Source of the DNA: DATARH01 sp036268075
GTDB lineage: Bacteria; Pseudomonadota; Alphaproteobacteria; ATCC43930; CGMCC-115725
NCBI GenBank assembly: GCA_036268075.1
Contig: DATAUV010000079.1
Coordinates: 24,775-88,774 of the forward strand
DNA length: 64,000 nt
Reading direction: 5' to 3'
Translations under genes and position numbers: made by a program
Shown: one piece after another, positions 7,125-15,078 of the stretch
Layout: every line of letters begins with the position of its first letter
How positions within the stretch are numbered: position 1 is the stretch's first letter
Notes under the pieces: model-generated
Told to the model about the DNA's origin: nothing
The model's database searches: none
The model's input: the letters and a program-made list of their open reading frames with translations, nothing else

Positions 7125-8861
7125 TCAGATATCCGCATACACGTGCGTCTCGGCCTTGCCGCCGGGATGCGTCACCGCGCCCTGCTCGGCGTCGCCGACC
7201 GTCTGCGCGTATTTCCACAGCGTGCCGGACTGGTAGTCGTGCCGGCGCGGGGTCCAGGCTGCTTTGCGGGAGGCGAGCTCCGCATCCGACAGCGCCACGT
7301 CGATCGTGCCCTTGACGGCATCGATCGTGATCATGTCGCCGTTCTTGAGGAGCCCGATCGTCCCGCCGACCGCGGCTTCCGGGCCGACATGGCCGATGCA
7401 GAACCCGTGGCTCGCGCCGGAGAAGCGGCCGTCGGTGATGAGGGCGACCTTTTCGCCCATGCCCTGACCGACCAGCGCGCCGGTCGTCGACAGCATCTCG
7501 CGCATGCCCGGCCCGCCCTTCGGCCCCTCGTAGCGGATGACGATGACGTCGCCTTCCTTGTAGGTGCGATTGTTCACCGCGGCGAACGCATCCTCCTCGC
7601 AGTCGAAGCACAGCGCCGGGCCGGTGAACTCCAGCCGCTCCATGCCGGCGACCTTTACGATCGCCCCCTGCGGCGCGAGGTTGCCCTTGAGCACGACGAC
7701 GCCGCCGGTCGGCGAATACGGGTTGGTGATCGGGCGGACGACATCCTGTCCGCTGGGAAACACGACATCCTTGAGGTTCTCGGCGATCGTCTTGCCCGTC
7801 ACGGTGATGCAGTCGCCGTGCAGGTAGCCACCGTCGAGCAGCGTCTTCATCAGCACCGCGACGCCGCCGATCTCGTAGAGGTCCTTCATCACGTAATGCC
7901 CGCCCGGCTTCAAATTGCCGATATAGGGCGTGCGCGCGAAGATTTTCCCCACCTCGTGCAGGTCGAAATCGATCCCGGCCTCGTGAGCGATCGCCGGCAG
8001 ATGCAGCCCCGAATTGGTCGAGCCGCCGGCCGCCGCAACGACCGTCGCGGCGTTTTCCAGCGATTTGCGGGTGACGATGTCGCGCGGGCGCAGGTTGAGG
8101 CGGATCAGCTCCATGACCTGCTGGCCCGAGGCCTCGGCGTAGGCGTCACGCGAATCATAGGGCGCCGGCGCGCCGGCCGAACCGGGGAGGGCGAGGCCGA
8201 TCGCCTCGGACACGCAGGCCATCGTGTTCGCGGTGAAGAGCCCGCCGCACGACCCCGAGGACGGGCAGGCGACGCATTCCAGCTCGTGCAGGTCTTCGTC
8301 GCTGCAGCCCTGGATGCTGTGCTTGCCGACCCATTCGTAGACATCGCCGATCGTCACGTCCTGGCCGCGGAACCGGCCGGGCATGATCGAGCCGCCATAC
8401 ATGAAGACGCTCGGCACGTTGAGCCGCACCATCGCCATCATCATGCCGGGCAAGGATTTGTCGCAGCCGGCGAGGCCTACGAGGGCGTCGTAGCAATGCC
8501 CGCGCATCGTCAATTCGACCGAGTCGGCGATGATCTCGCGGCTGATGAGGGACGCCTTCATTCCGGCGTGCCCCATCGCGATCCCGTCGGTGACGGTGAT
8601 CGTGGTGAACTCGCGCGGGGTGCCGAGCGCCGCCGCCACTCCCTTCTTCACGGCCTGCGCCTGGCGGGCGAGGGCGATGTTGCACGGCGCCGCCTCGTTC
8701 CACGTCGTCGCGACGCCGACCAGCGGCTGGTTGATCTGCTCTTCGGAGAGGCCCATCGCATAGAGAAAGGCGCGATGCGGCGCCCGCTCCGGCCCGACGG
8801 TGACGTGGCGGCTCGGCAGGCGCGATTTGTCGATCACCGGGTGGCGCGCATCGTCGGGCAT
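7125..8861 (-). CDS. ilvD: Dihydroxy-acid dehydratase (IlvD/Edd family)
   Basis: A 578-residue iron-sulfur dehydratase. IlvD converts 2,3-dihydroxy-isovalerate or -methylvalerate to the 2-oxo acid in valine and isoleucine synthesis. The three cluster ligands are seen as Cys in EAAPCN, in GLAGCDKSLPG and in GSCGGLFTANTM; LITDGRFSGASHGFCIGH is the family's C-terminal signature. No other ilv gene is nearby, and the ORF could instead be a sugar-acid dehydratase of the same family, but length and motifs fit IlvD. It is divergent from the UbiD-family gene across a 152-base region. Confidence 0.88.
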   Translation of the reverse strand: MPDDARHPVIDKSRLPSRHVTVGPERAPHRAFLYAMGLSEEQINQPLVGVATTWNEAAPCNIALARQAQAVKKGVAAALGTPREFTTITVTDGIAMGHAGMKASLISREIIADSVELTMRGHCYDALVGLAGCDKSLPGMMMAMVRLNVPSVFMYGGSIMPGRFRGQDVTIGDVYEWVGKHSIQGCSDEDLHELECVACPSSGSCGGLFTANTMACVSEAIGLALPGSAGAPAPYDSRDAYAEASGQQVMELIRLNLRPRDIVTRKSLENAATVVAAAGGSTNSGLHLPAIAHEAGIDFDLHEVGKIFARTPYIGNLKPGGHYVMKDLYEIGGVAVLMKTLLDGGYLHGDCITVTGKTIAENLKDVVFPSGQDVVRPITNPYSPTGGVVVLKGNLAPQGAIVKVAGMERLEFTGPALCFDCEEDAFAAVNNRTYKEGDVIVIRYEGPKGGPGMREMLSTTGALVGQGMGEKVALITDGRFSGASHGFCIGHVGPEAAVGGTIGLLKNGDMITIDAVKGTIDVALSDAELASRKAAWTPRRHDYQSGTLWKYAQTVGDAEQGAVTHPGGKAETHVYADI

Positions 8862-9013
8862 GTGCCTCTCCTTTGACTACCTGTCGTTTATGTCGGGCAA
8901 CGTACCGGTCCGCCCGGCACCGATCAATGCCCGGTACCCGATGCGGGCCGCATTTGGTTATTCCCGGTGCGCGGATTATTTTGCCCGGACAATTTGACGG
9001 GGCAGGCAACGCC

Positions 9014-10600
9014 ATGACCATCGACACTGAAAAGTATCGGCTGCGCCGCTTTGTCGATCACCTGAACGAACTGGGCGAAGTCGAGGTGCACAGCGAGCCG
9101 GTGCCCCTCGTCAATCTGAGCCCGATCATCGAGGGCACGGCAAAGGCGGTGCTGTTCAAACAGGCCGGACCCGAACGAGCCGAGATCGTCGCCAAGACGG
9201 CGGGCAGCCGCCGCCGTGTCGCCGCCGCGTTCGGGACCACCGAGGACAGGCTATACGACGCCTATTACCGGCGCGTCGCGGAGCCGCAGCAGGTTGTGGA
9301 AATCCCCTCGGCCGACGCGCCGGTGCACGCGGTCGTGCTGAGCGGCCGGGATGTCGACCTGACCCGGCTGCCGTTTCATCCGCAGCACGCGCATGACGGC
9401 AGTTGCTACATCAGCTCGGCGATGGACTTTACCGTCGACCCCGCGAGCGGGCGGCGCAACGTCGGATGCCGGCGATTGAGCCTGCGCAACCGCTACGAAT
9501 GCGGCACCAACGTCACCTCTCCCTCGGACTTGAAGCGGATCTACCACGGCTGCGTCGCGCGCGGGGAGCGGCTGCCGATCACATTCACGGTCGGCGCGCA
9601 TCCGCTCGACTTTATCGGCGCGACCATGCGCCAGGGCGACGATGAGCTCGCGTTGATCGCCCAGATGCGCGGCGAGACCGCGGCTGTCGTCAAGAGCCTG
9701 ACCAACGACATCCTGGTGCCGGCCGATGCCGAGATGACGCTCGAGGGTTATCTCGACGAGCGTGGCTATGTCGAGCCGGAAGGCCCCTACGGCGAGTACA
9801 TGGGCTATTACGGCGCGATCCACATGGACCCGGTGTTTCATTGCACCGCGATCACGATGCGCAGGGACGTGCTGCATCTGACGCTGCTGCACGGCTCGGC
9901 CGATGTGCTCGACCAGACCGACAACACCAATATCAACATGCTGCGCACCGAGGCCGACGCGCTTCGCATCCTGAAGGCGAGCGGGCGTGACCCGGTGGCG
10001 GCGCATCTTTGCGCGCGCTCGGGCGGGAACAACAACCTTCGCGTCGCGCTCAATCAGCGCGGCCCGGGCGAGGCGCGGCAGGCGATCCACACGCTGTTCG
10101 GCGCGTTGCGGTCGGTGAAGCATGTTTTTATATTCGACGCCGACATCGACATCCGCGACGAGGGCCAGGTGGCGTGGGCGATGGGGACGCGCTTTCAGGC
10201 GGACGAGGATCTGATCGTCCTCAACGGCATGCTCGGCATGACGATGGACCCCTCGCTCCGCGGCCGGCGCACCGGGGCCAAGGCGGGGTTCGACTGCACC
10301 AAGCCGTTCGGCCGCGACGGCGACATCCCGCTGACCCGCGCGGCCGCCAAAATCTTCACCGGCCCGGCGCGGTTTCAGTCGGTCGAGGCGGCGCTTGGCA
10401 CGGGGCCGATGTTCTACGCCGATATCGTCGAGGGGATCGGCAGCGACGACGGCCGCGATGTTGCCGTCGCGCTCGACGGCCTTCGCGTGGAGGGCCGCCT
10501 CGCGCGCGACCGCGACGGCCGCTACTCGTTGGAGGGATCGCAACCCGGCGTCACCGGCATCGTCGGCACGCTCTATCCCGACCCGAACGAGGGCGCCTGA
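9014..10600 (+). CDS. UbiD family (prenylated-FMN) decarboxylase
   Basis: A 528-residue member of the UbiD family, reversible (de)carboxylases of aromatic or unsaturated acids that need prenylated FMN. The ATG at 9014 opens MTIDTEKYRLRRFVDHL, the usual family start; longer readings in the same frame have no family character. RRLSLRNRYECGTNV and EPEGPYGEYMGYYG carry the Arg and the two Glu of the catalytic network, and DNTNINMLRTEADAL is also typical. The cofactor synthase UbiX is not in the window. Context (TauD-type dioxygenase downstream) suggests catabolism of an aromatic compound rather than ubiquinone synthesis, as an inference. Confidence 0.9.
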   Translation: MTIDTEKYRLRRFVDHLNELGEVEVHSEPVPLVNLSPIIEGTAKAVLFKQAGPERAEIVAKTAGSRRRVAAAFGTTEDRLYDAYYRRVAEPQQVVEIPSADAPVHAVVLSGRDVDLTRLPFHPQHAHDGSCYISSAMDFTVDPASGRRNVGCRRLSLRNRYECGTNVTSPSDLKRIYHGCVARGERLPITFTVGAHPLDFIGATMRQGDDELALIAQMRGETAAVVKSLTNDILVPADAEMTLEGYLDERGYVEPEGPYGEYMGYYGAIHMDPVFHCTAITMRRDVLHLTLLHGSADVLDQTDNTNINMLRTEADALRILKASGRDPVAAHLCARSGGNNNLRVALNQRGPGEARQAIHTLFGALRSVKHVFIFDADIDIRDEGQVAWAMGTRFQADEDLIVLNGMLGMTMDPSLRGRRTGAKAGFDCTKPFGRDGDIPLTRAAAKIFTGPARFQSVEAALGTGPMFYADIVEGIGSDDGRDVAVALDGLRVEGRLARDRDGRYSLEGSQPGVTGIVGTLYPDPNEGA

Positions 10601-10654
10601 CCGTCCGGCTGCGTTGCGTGGCGGGGCCGGAGGGGGCATCCTGTCTCTTATGTC

Positions 10655-10732
10655 CGTCGCCCCCGCGAAGGCGGGGGGCCAGGGCGGGCGACGAGCGGTT
10701 GCCCTGGATTCCCGCCTGCGCGGGAATGACGA
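10655..10732. repeat. Palindrome, family B' (CGTCGCCCCCGCGAAGGCGG type)
   Basis: CGTCGCCCCCGCGAAGGCGG at 10655 faces CGGGAATGACG ending at 10732. It ends 23 bases before the start of the dioxygenase gene. Confidence 0.75.
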
Positions 10733-10755
10733 TCAAAAAAAGCGGAGGGCGCGCG

Positions 10756-11625
10756 ATGGCGGCGGTGATCGACAGGCGAGAGGTGCGGGTGCGGCCGACC
10801 GGGGCGGCGCTGGCGGCGGATGTCGAGGGCGTCGATCTCGCCGGTCCGCTGTCGCCGGAGACGATGGCCGCCGTCAAGCAGGCCTGGGCCGACAACCTCG
10901 TGCTGCGGTTTCGCGGCCAGCGCCTCGGCGACGACGATTTGCAGCGGTTCAGCCGCCATTTCGGCGAGCTCGACTGGGCGCCGGTCGCGGCGGCCGGTGA
11001 CGCGCCGGAGGGTCGCCAGTACATCATGGTCGTGTCCAACGTCGTCGAGAACGGCGTCGCGATCGGCCAGCTCGGCGCCTATGAGGCGGTGTGGCACACC
11101 GATATGTCCTACACCGCCGAGCCGCCCTGCGCGTCGCTGCTCTACTCGCTCGAAGCACCGGCAAGCGGCGGCGATACCGGGTTCAGCAACATGTACCGGG
11201 CGCTGGAGACCTTGCCGGCCGACCTCCGCCGGGCGATCCAGGGCCGCGTCTGCCGCCACGACGCCAGCCGCAACAGCGCCGGCGAGCTGCGCCGCGGGTT
11301 TGTCGACGCACCCGATCCCTCTCATACCGTTGGCGCCGACCATCCGATCGAGCGCACCCATCCGGTGACGGGCAGGAAGGCGCTGTTCCTCGGCCGGCGG
11401 CGCAATGCCTATATCCCCGGCCTGTCGCTCGCCGACAGCGAGGCGCTGCTCGAGGCCCTGTGGGAGCACGCGTCCGATCCGGCGCTCGCCTGGTACCAGC
11501 AGTGGAAGCCCGGCGACCTGATCATGTGGGACAACCGCTGCACGATGCACCGGCGCGACGCGTTCGATCCCGCCGCGCGGCGGGTCATGCACCGCACCCA
11601 GGTCAAGGGCGACAGGCCCTACTGA
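10756..11625 (+). CDS. TauD/TfdA family Fe(II)/2-oxoglutarate dioxygenase
   Basis: A 289-residue non-haem iron dioxygenase. The facial triad is readable: His and Asp of WHTDMSY and the distal His of TMHRRDAFD; RRVMHRTQV holds the Arg that binds 2-oxoglutarate. This family opens taurine, 2,4-D and other sulfonate or ether substrates by hydroxylation. The ATG is placed by MAAVIDRREVRVRPTGAALA, the family's first strand, preceded by GCGGAGGGCG. A promoterless spacing of 155 bases holding a palindrome separates it from the UbiD-family gene. Confidence 0.9.
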   Translation: MAAVIDRREVRVRPTGAALAADVEGVDLAGPLSPETMAAVKQAWADNLVLRFRGQRLGDDDLQRFSRHFGELDWAPVAAAGDAPEGRQYIMVVSNVVENGVAIGQLGAYEAVWHTDMSYTAEPPCASLLYSLEAPASGGDTGFSNMYRALETLPADLRRAIQGRVCRHDASRNSAGELRRGFVDAPDPSHTVGADHPIERTHPVTGRKALFLGRRRNAYIPGLSLADSEALLEALWEHASDPALAWYQQWKPGDLIMWDNRCTMHRRDAFDPAARRVMHRTQVKGDRPY

Positions 11626-11723
11626 GAAATCTCCCCACCGGTTTCCGCTTGCGCCGCCGCGGCAAAATCCCGAAAACGGCGCCACGCCGGCCGATGCGGT
11701 CGGAGAATGCGCGGAGTAGGGCG

Positions 11724-12074
11724 ATGCGGAAATCGGTGTGGCTGGCCGGGCTGTGCATGCTGACGGCCTGTGGCGGCGGCGACAAGGCCCCGACCGGCTA
11801 TACCAAGCTGACGCTGCGCGACCCCGCCTGGGAATCGGTCAACGTCGAGCTCGTGATCACCAGAAGCGCCAATTGCGACAATCGCGGCCCCGGTTTCGTT
11901 TCCACCGAGACCATCGTGATGCACAAGGACACCGACCACTCGACCGATGTCCCCGACGGCGCCGCGCTGTGCTGGCGTCACGACCGCGATCCGAAGCACC
12001 CGACCGCCGGCGACTGGTCCGGCTGGACGCGCGCGCAGCTCAACCCCGGCTTCCCGACCAAGACCGACCTCTAG
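11724..12074 (+). CDS. Small lipoprotein, function unknown
   Basis: A 116-residue predicted lipoprotein. It begins MRKSVWLAGLCMLTACGGG, a signal peptide with lipobox LTAC, so Cys16 would be lipidated. This motif fixes the ATG at 11724 rather than one ten codons upstream. The mature part has two further Cys (SANCDNRG and ALCWRHDRD), which could form a disulfide, and no recognisable domain. It lies between the dioxygenase and ThDP genes, apparently alone. Confidence 0.7.
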   Translation: MRKSVWLAGLCMLTACGGGDKAPTGYTKLTLRDPAWESVNVELVITRSANCDNRGPGFVSTETIVMHKDTDHSTDVPDGAALCWRHDRDPKHPTAGDWSGWTRAQLNPGFPTKTDL

Positions 12075-12208
12075 CGCATAGGCGCCGGCCCCTGGGTTCG
12101 TCGAAGGGTCGCCCGCATCTCCTCGACCACGACCCGGTATACGGCGGCCCGCCCGATACCGTAAGCTAGCGGCTGGAATTTCCGCTGCACCATCGAGGAG
12201 CGTCACCG

Positions 12209-13852
12209 ATGCAGGTCATCAACGCAATCGCCAAAATCCTCAAGAAAGAGGGCGTCGAGTGGCTGATCGGCTATCCGGTCAACCCGATCATCGAGGGCGC
12301 GGCGGCCGAGGACATCCGCACGATCATGGTGCGCCAGGAGCGCATCGGGCTCCATATGTGCGACGCCATCGCCAAGACGACCTCGGCCGACAAGATCGGC
12401 GTCTTCGTCATGCAGCACGGCCCCGGCACCGAGAACGCGTTCGGCGGCGTCGCGCAGTCCTACGGCGACTCGACCCCGGTCGTGGTGCTGCCGGCGGGTT
12501 ATGCGCGCAACATCAACCAGGTCCACCCGAACTTCAACGCGGCGCTCAATTTCCGCCACGTGACCAAAAGCTCCGAGCAGGTGACCGTCGCCGACGCCGC
12601 GGTCGAGGCCTTGCGCCGCGCCTTTACGATGGTCAAGAACGGCCGCCCCGGCCCGGTGCTGGTCGAGTTCCCGACCGACATCCTGCGCTCCGACATCCCG
12701 GACGCGCTGATCGACGAGTATAAGCCGGCGCCGCGCCTCAAGAGCGGCCCCGATCCGAAATCGGTGTCCCAGATCGCCGAGGCGCTGGTCGCGGCCGAAC
12801 GGCCGATCATCCATGCCGGGCAGGGCGTCCACTACGCCAAGGCCTGGCCGCAGCTCAAGGCGCTCGCCGAGCTCCTCGAAGCGCCGGTGATGACGACGCT
12901 CGGCGGCAAAAGCTCGTTCCCCGAAAGCCATCCGCTGTCGCTCGGCTCGGGCGGCATCGGCATCGGCGAGCATCTGTGGCACTTCCTGAACAACGCCGAC
13001 ACGATCTTCGGCATCGGCTGCAGCTTTACGCGCACCAGCTTCGGCACGGCGATGCCGAAGGGCAAGAAGGTGATCCACGCGACGCTCGACGCCGACGCGA
13101 TCAACAAGGACATACCGGTCGACCTCGCCGCGGTCGGCGACGCCGGGCTGACGCTCGACGCCGTGCTGGAAGAGGTGAGGGACCGGCTCAAGGGCAAGCA
13201 GCGCGACCGGCTCGCCGGCGTCGCCCGCGAAATCCGCGGCCACCGCGAGGAATGGCTCTCCAAGTGGAACCATCGCCTGACCGCCGACACGGCGCCGATC
13301 TCGCCGTATCGCATCGTCTGGGACCTGCTGCACACCGTCGACGTCGACGAGACGATCATCACCCATGACGCCGGCAGCCCGCGCGACCAGCTCTCGCCGT
13401 TTTGGCAGAGCAACAAGCCGCTGTCCTATCTCGGCTGGGGTAAGACCACCCAGCTCGGCTACGGCCTCGGCCTCGCGATGGGCGCGAAGCTCGCCAATCC
13501 CGACAAGCTGTGCATCAATTTCTGGGGCGACGCGGCGATCGGCTTCACCGGCATGGATTTCGAGACCGCGGTGCGCGAGCGCCTGCCGATCCTCTCGATC
13601 CTGTCGAACAATTTCTCGATGGCGATCGAGCTGAAGGTGATGCCGATCTCAACCGAGAAGTACCGCTCGACCGACATCAGCGGCAACTACGCCGATTTCG
13701 CCAAGGCCCTCGGCGGCTACGGCGAGCGCGTCACCGAGCCGGGCCAGATCAAGGAAGCGATCAAGCGCGGCATCAAGGCGACGAAGGAAGGCAAGCCGGC
13801 GCTCTTGGAGTTCATCACCGAGAAGGCGACGGACGTTTCGCGGTATCCGTGA
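12209..13852 (+). CDS. Thiamine diphosphate-requiring enzyme, acetolactate synthase-like
   Basis: A 547-residue three-domain ThDP enzyme. The N-terminal Pyr domain carries the activating Glu in RQERIGLHMCDA; the middle domain includes PIIHAGQGVHYAKA; the C-terminal PP domain holds the ThDP/Mg motif as GDAAIGFTGMDFETA followed by SILSNN. It resembles the catalytic chain of acetolactate synthase but has no regulatory subunit gene nearby and could be a decarboxylase or carboligase of another 2-oxo acid. It starts after GAGGAGCGTCACC. Confidence 0.85.
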   Translation: MQVINAIAKILKKEGVEWLIGYPVNPIIEGAAAEDIRTIMVRQERIGLHMCDAIAKTTSADKIGVFVMQHGPGTENAFGGVAQSYGDSTPVVVLPAGYARNINQVHPNFNAALNFRHVTKSSEQVTVADAAVEALRRAFTMVKNGRPGPVLVEFPTDILRSDIPDALIDEYKPAPRLKSGPDPKSVSQIAEALVAAERPIIHAGQGVHYAKAWPQLKALAELLEAPVMTTLGGKSSFPESHPLSLGSGGIGIGEHLWHFLNNADTIFGIGCSFTRTSFGTAMPKGKKVIHATLDADAINKDIPVDLAAVGDAGLTLDAVLEEVRDRLKGKQRDRLAGVAREIRGHREEWLSKWNHRLTADTAPISPYRIVWDLLHTVDVDETIITHDAGSPRDQLSPFWQSNKPLSYLGWGKTTQLGYGLGLAMGAKLANPDKLCINFWGDAAIGFTGMDFETAVRERLPILSILSNNFSMAIELKVMPISTEKYRSTDISGNYADFAKALGGYGERVTEPGQIKEAIKRGIKATKEGKPALLEFITEKATDVSRYP

Positions 13853-13857
13853 TGTAA

Positions 13858-13909
13858 GGGCACTGCCCGCTCTCCCTGCAACCATCGGGGGAGCGGGCCC
13901 AGTGCTCCA
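13858..13909. terminator. Hairpin after the ThDP enzyme gene
   Basis: GCCCGCTCTCCC near 13865 pairs with GGGGAGCGGGC near 13887 across a short loop, with flanking GCACTG/CAGTGC extending the stem. There is no T-run, so rho-independent action is uncertain. Confidence 0.4.
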
Positions 13910-13933
13910 GCGCTAACTCTGTCAGGAATTGAA

Positions 13934-14221
13934 ATGACAGATATACACGGGTCAGATAACGTTCTGGAAGATGCGCGGATATTCGTTGAAGAAAAATGGA
14001 AGAACATTAGATGTGAAAGATGTGAATCGAACGACTGGACTATGGATTCCGATTTATTTGGATATGTAAATGTGAATTCGGATTGGGGTCAGGAGATGGA
14101 ATCATTCGATCGCCAGCTCCGGTTTTTGGCTATCGCGTGCAATAATTGTGGAAATTTAGCCCTGATCTGGAAGGGGATATTTGACAAATGGCGCGCGGGC
14201 CGGACGACGACAGAAGAGTAG
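13934..14221 (+). CDS. Hypothetical zinc-ribbon-like small protein
   Basis: A 95-residue protein with two CxxC knuckles: C27/C30 in RCERCESND and C69/C72 in ACNNCGN. Their spacing suits a zinc ribbon. It starts after CAGGAATTGAA. Base and codon use stand out: many A/T-ending codons (AAT, TTA, GAA, ATA) against a GC-rich background, so recent transfer is likely. No family is recognised. Its 3' end overlaps the next gene by 34 bases, so the two probably came together. Confidence 0.6.
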   Translation: MTDIHGSDNVLEDARIFVEEKWKNIRCERCESNDWTMDSDLFGYVNVNSDWGQEMESFDRQLRFLAIACNNCGNLALIWKGIFDKWRAGRTTTEE

Positions 14222-14547
14222 TCGCATTGCGTCCGGGGCAGCTTGCGGCGGCGAGTGGAGGTCCCCATGATCCTGGTATGGAAGCGCGCGTAGCAAAGCT
14301 GGAAGCGGCGGTCGAACACCTTCAGTCGGATATGACTGAGGTCAAGTCGATGCTCGGGCGCATCGAGCCTCGTATATCCGAGATGGCCGGCGCATTCCCG
14401 CACCTCGCGACAAAGGGCGATCTGGCGAAGCGGCCGACCGTCGCTGGGCTAATTGCCATCGTGGCCATGGTTGCGGCCGTAGCGTCTATGCCGATCTGGC
14501 CCCAATGGGTCTCCGCGATCAAGGCTATAGCGTCCGTTGGCCATTGA
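14188..14547 (+). CDS. Small coiled-coil protein with C-terminal membrane segment, phage XhlA-like
   Basis: A 119-residue protein. After GGPHDPGMEARVAKLEAAVEHL it forms an amphipathic coiled coil (about 30-80) followed by one hydrophobic helix (VAGLIAIVAMVAAVASMPIW, about 87-106). Such coiled-coil plus anchor proteins occur in rhizobial prophage and mobile regions and resemble XhlA; the role is often unclear. The ATG at 14188 overlaps the upstream gene and has GGAAGGGG 11 bases before it; an internal ATG at 14278 is an alternative start. Confidence 0.55.
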   Translation: MARGPDDDRRVVALRPGQLAAASGGPHDPGMEARVAKLEAAVEHLQSDMTEVKSMLGRIEPRISEMAGAFPHLATKGDLAKRPTVAGLIAIVAMVAAVASMPIWPQWVSAIKAIASVGH

Positions 14548-14628
14548 GGTCGTATTCCTCCGCTACTCTTGTTTCGAGCCAAACATCTGGTCGATGGGGC
14601 GGGGGACGTTCTAACTGAGGAGACCGCC

Positions 14629-15075
14629 ATGCCGCTGCCGCAAGACATCCGTCCGGTGTTCCAGGACATCCAGGACACGCTGATCCGTTCCGACGCGCCG
14701 TGGATCGAGCGGTCGCCGCTCGACAGGCTCAAGGTGCTTTGGATCGGCCGCGAGACCGGCACCTGGGCGGCGCTGCATCATTGGAAAAAGGGCTACGCCG
14801 CGCCGCCGCACAAGCATCTCGGCGGCGCGCATGTGTGGATCGTCTCGGGCAAGCTCCAGGTGCGCGACGGCACGCTCAACGCCGGCGACTATATCTATGA
14901 GCCGTCGGGCGTGCTCCATGACGCGACGACGGCGATCGAGGACACGACATACCTCTTCATCGCGACCGGGCCGGTGCTGTTCTTCGACGAGAACGGCTTT
15001 ACCCGTTACACGAACTGGGAGGTCATGGAAAAACTGCGCAGCGGGGCCACGCCGATGAAGGAAGCGGCCGAGTAG
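14629..15075 (+). CDS. Cupin-domain protein (dihydroxyacetophenone dioxygenase/ChrR-like)
   Basis: A 148-residue single-cupin protein. Motif 1 is visible as PPHKHLGGAHVWIVSGKLQVRDG and motif 2 as GDYIYEPSGVLHDA, giving three or four histidine ligands for a metal. The pattern is like 2,4'-dihydroxyacetophenone dioxygenase and related cupins, which cleave C-C bonds, but the sequence alone does not set the reaction. It starts after CTGAGGAGACCGCC. The following GlcD-like gene begins three bases past its stop region, so both are one transcript. Confidence 0.82.
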   Translation: MPLPQDIRPVFQDIQDTLIRSDAPWIERSPLDRLKVLWIGRETGTWAALHHWKKGYAAPPHKHLGGAHVWIVSGKLQVRDGTLNAGDYIYEPSGVLHDATTAIEDTTYLFIATGPVLFFDENGFTRYTNWEVMEKLRSGATPMKEAAE

Positions 15076-15078
15076 CCC

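Noticed and set aside
10009..10755. Long N-terminal extension of the TauD-type dioxygenase frame
   Set aside because: It lies inside the UbiD-family gene in another frame, reads as Arg/Pro-rich sequence and lacks similarity; the family start is at 10756.
14267..14293. Tiny frame MILVWKRA after a GGAGG site
   Set aside because: Eight codons within the coiled-coil gene with no attenuator structure; probably chance.
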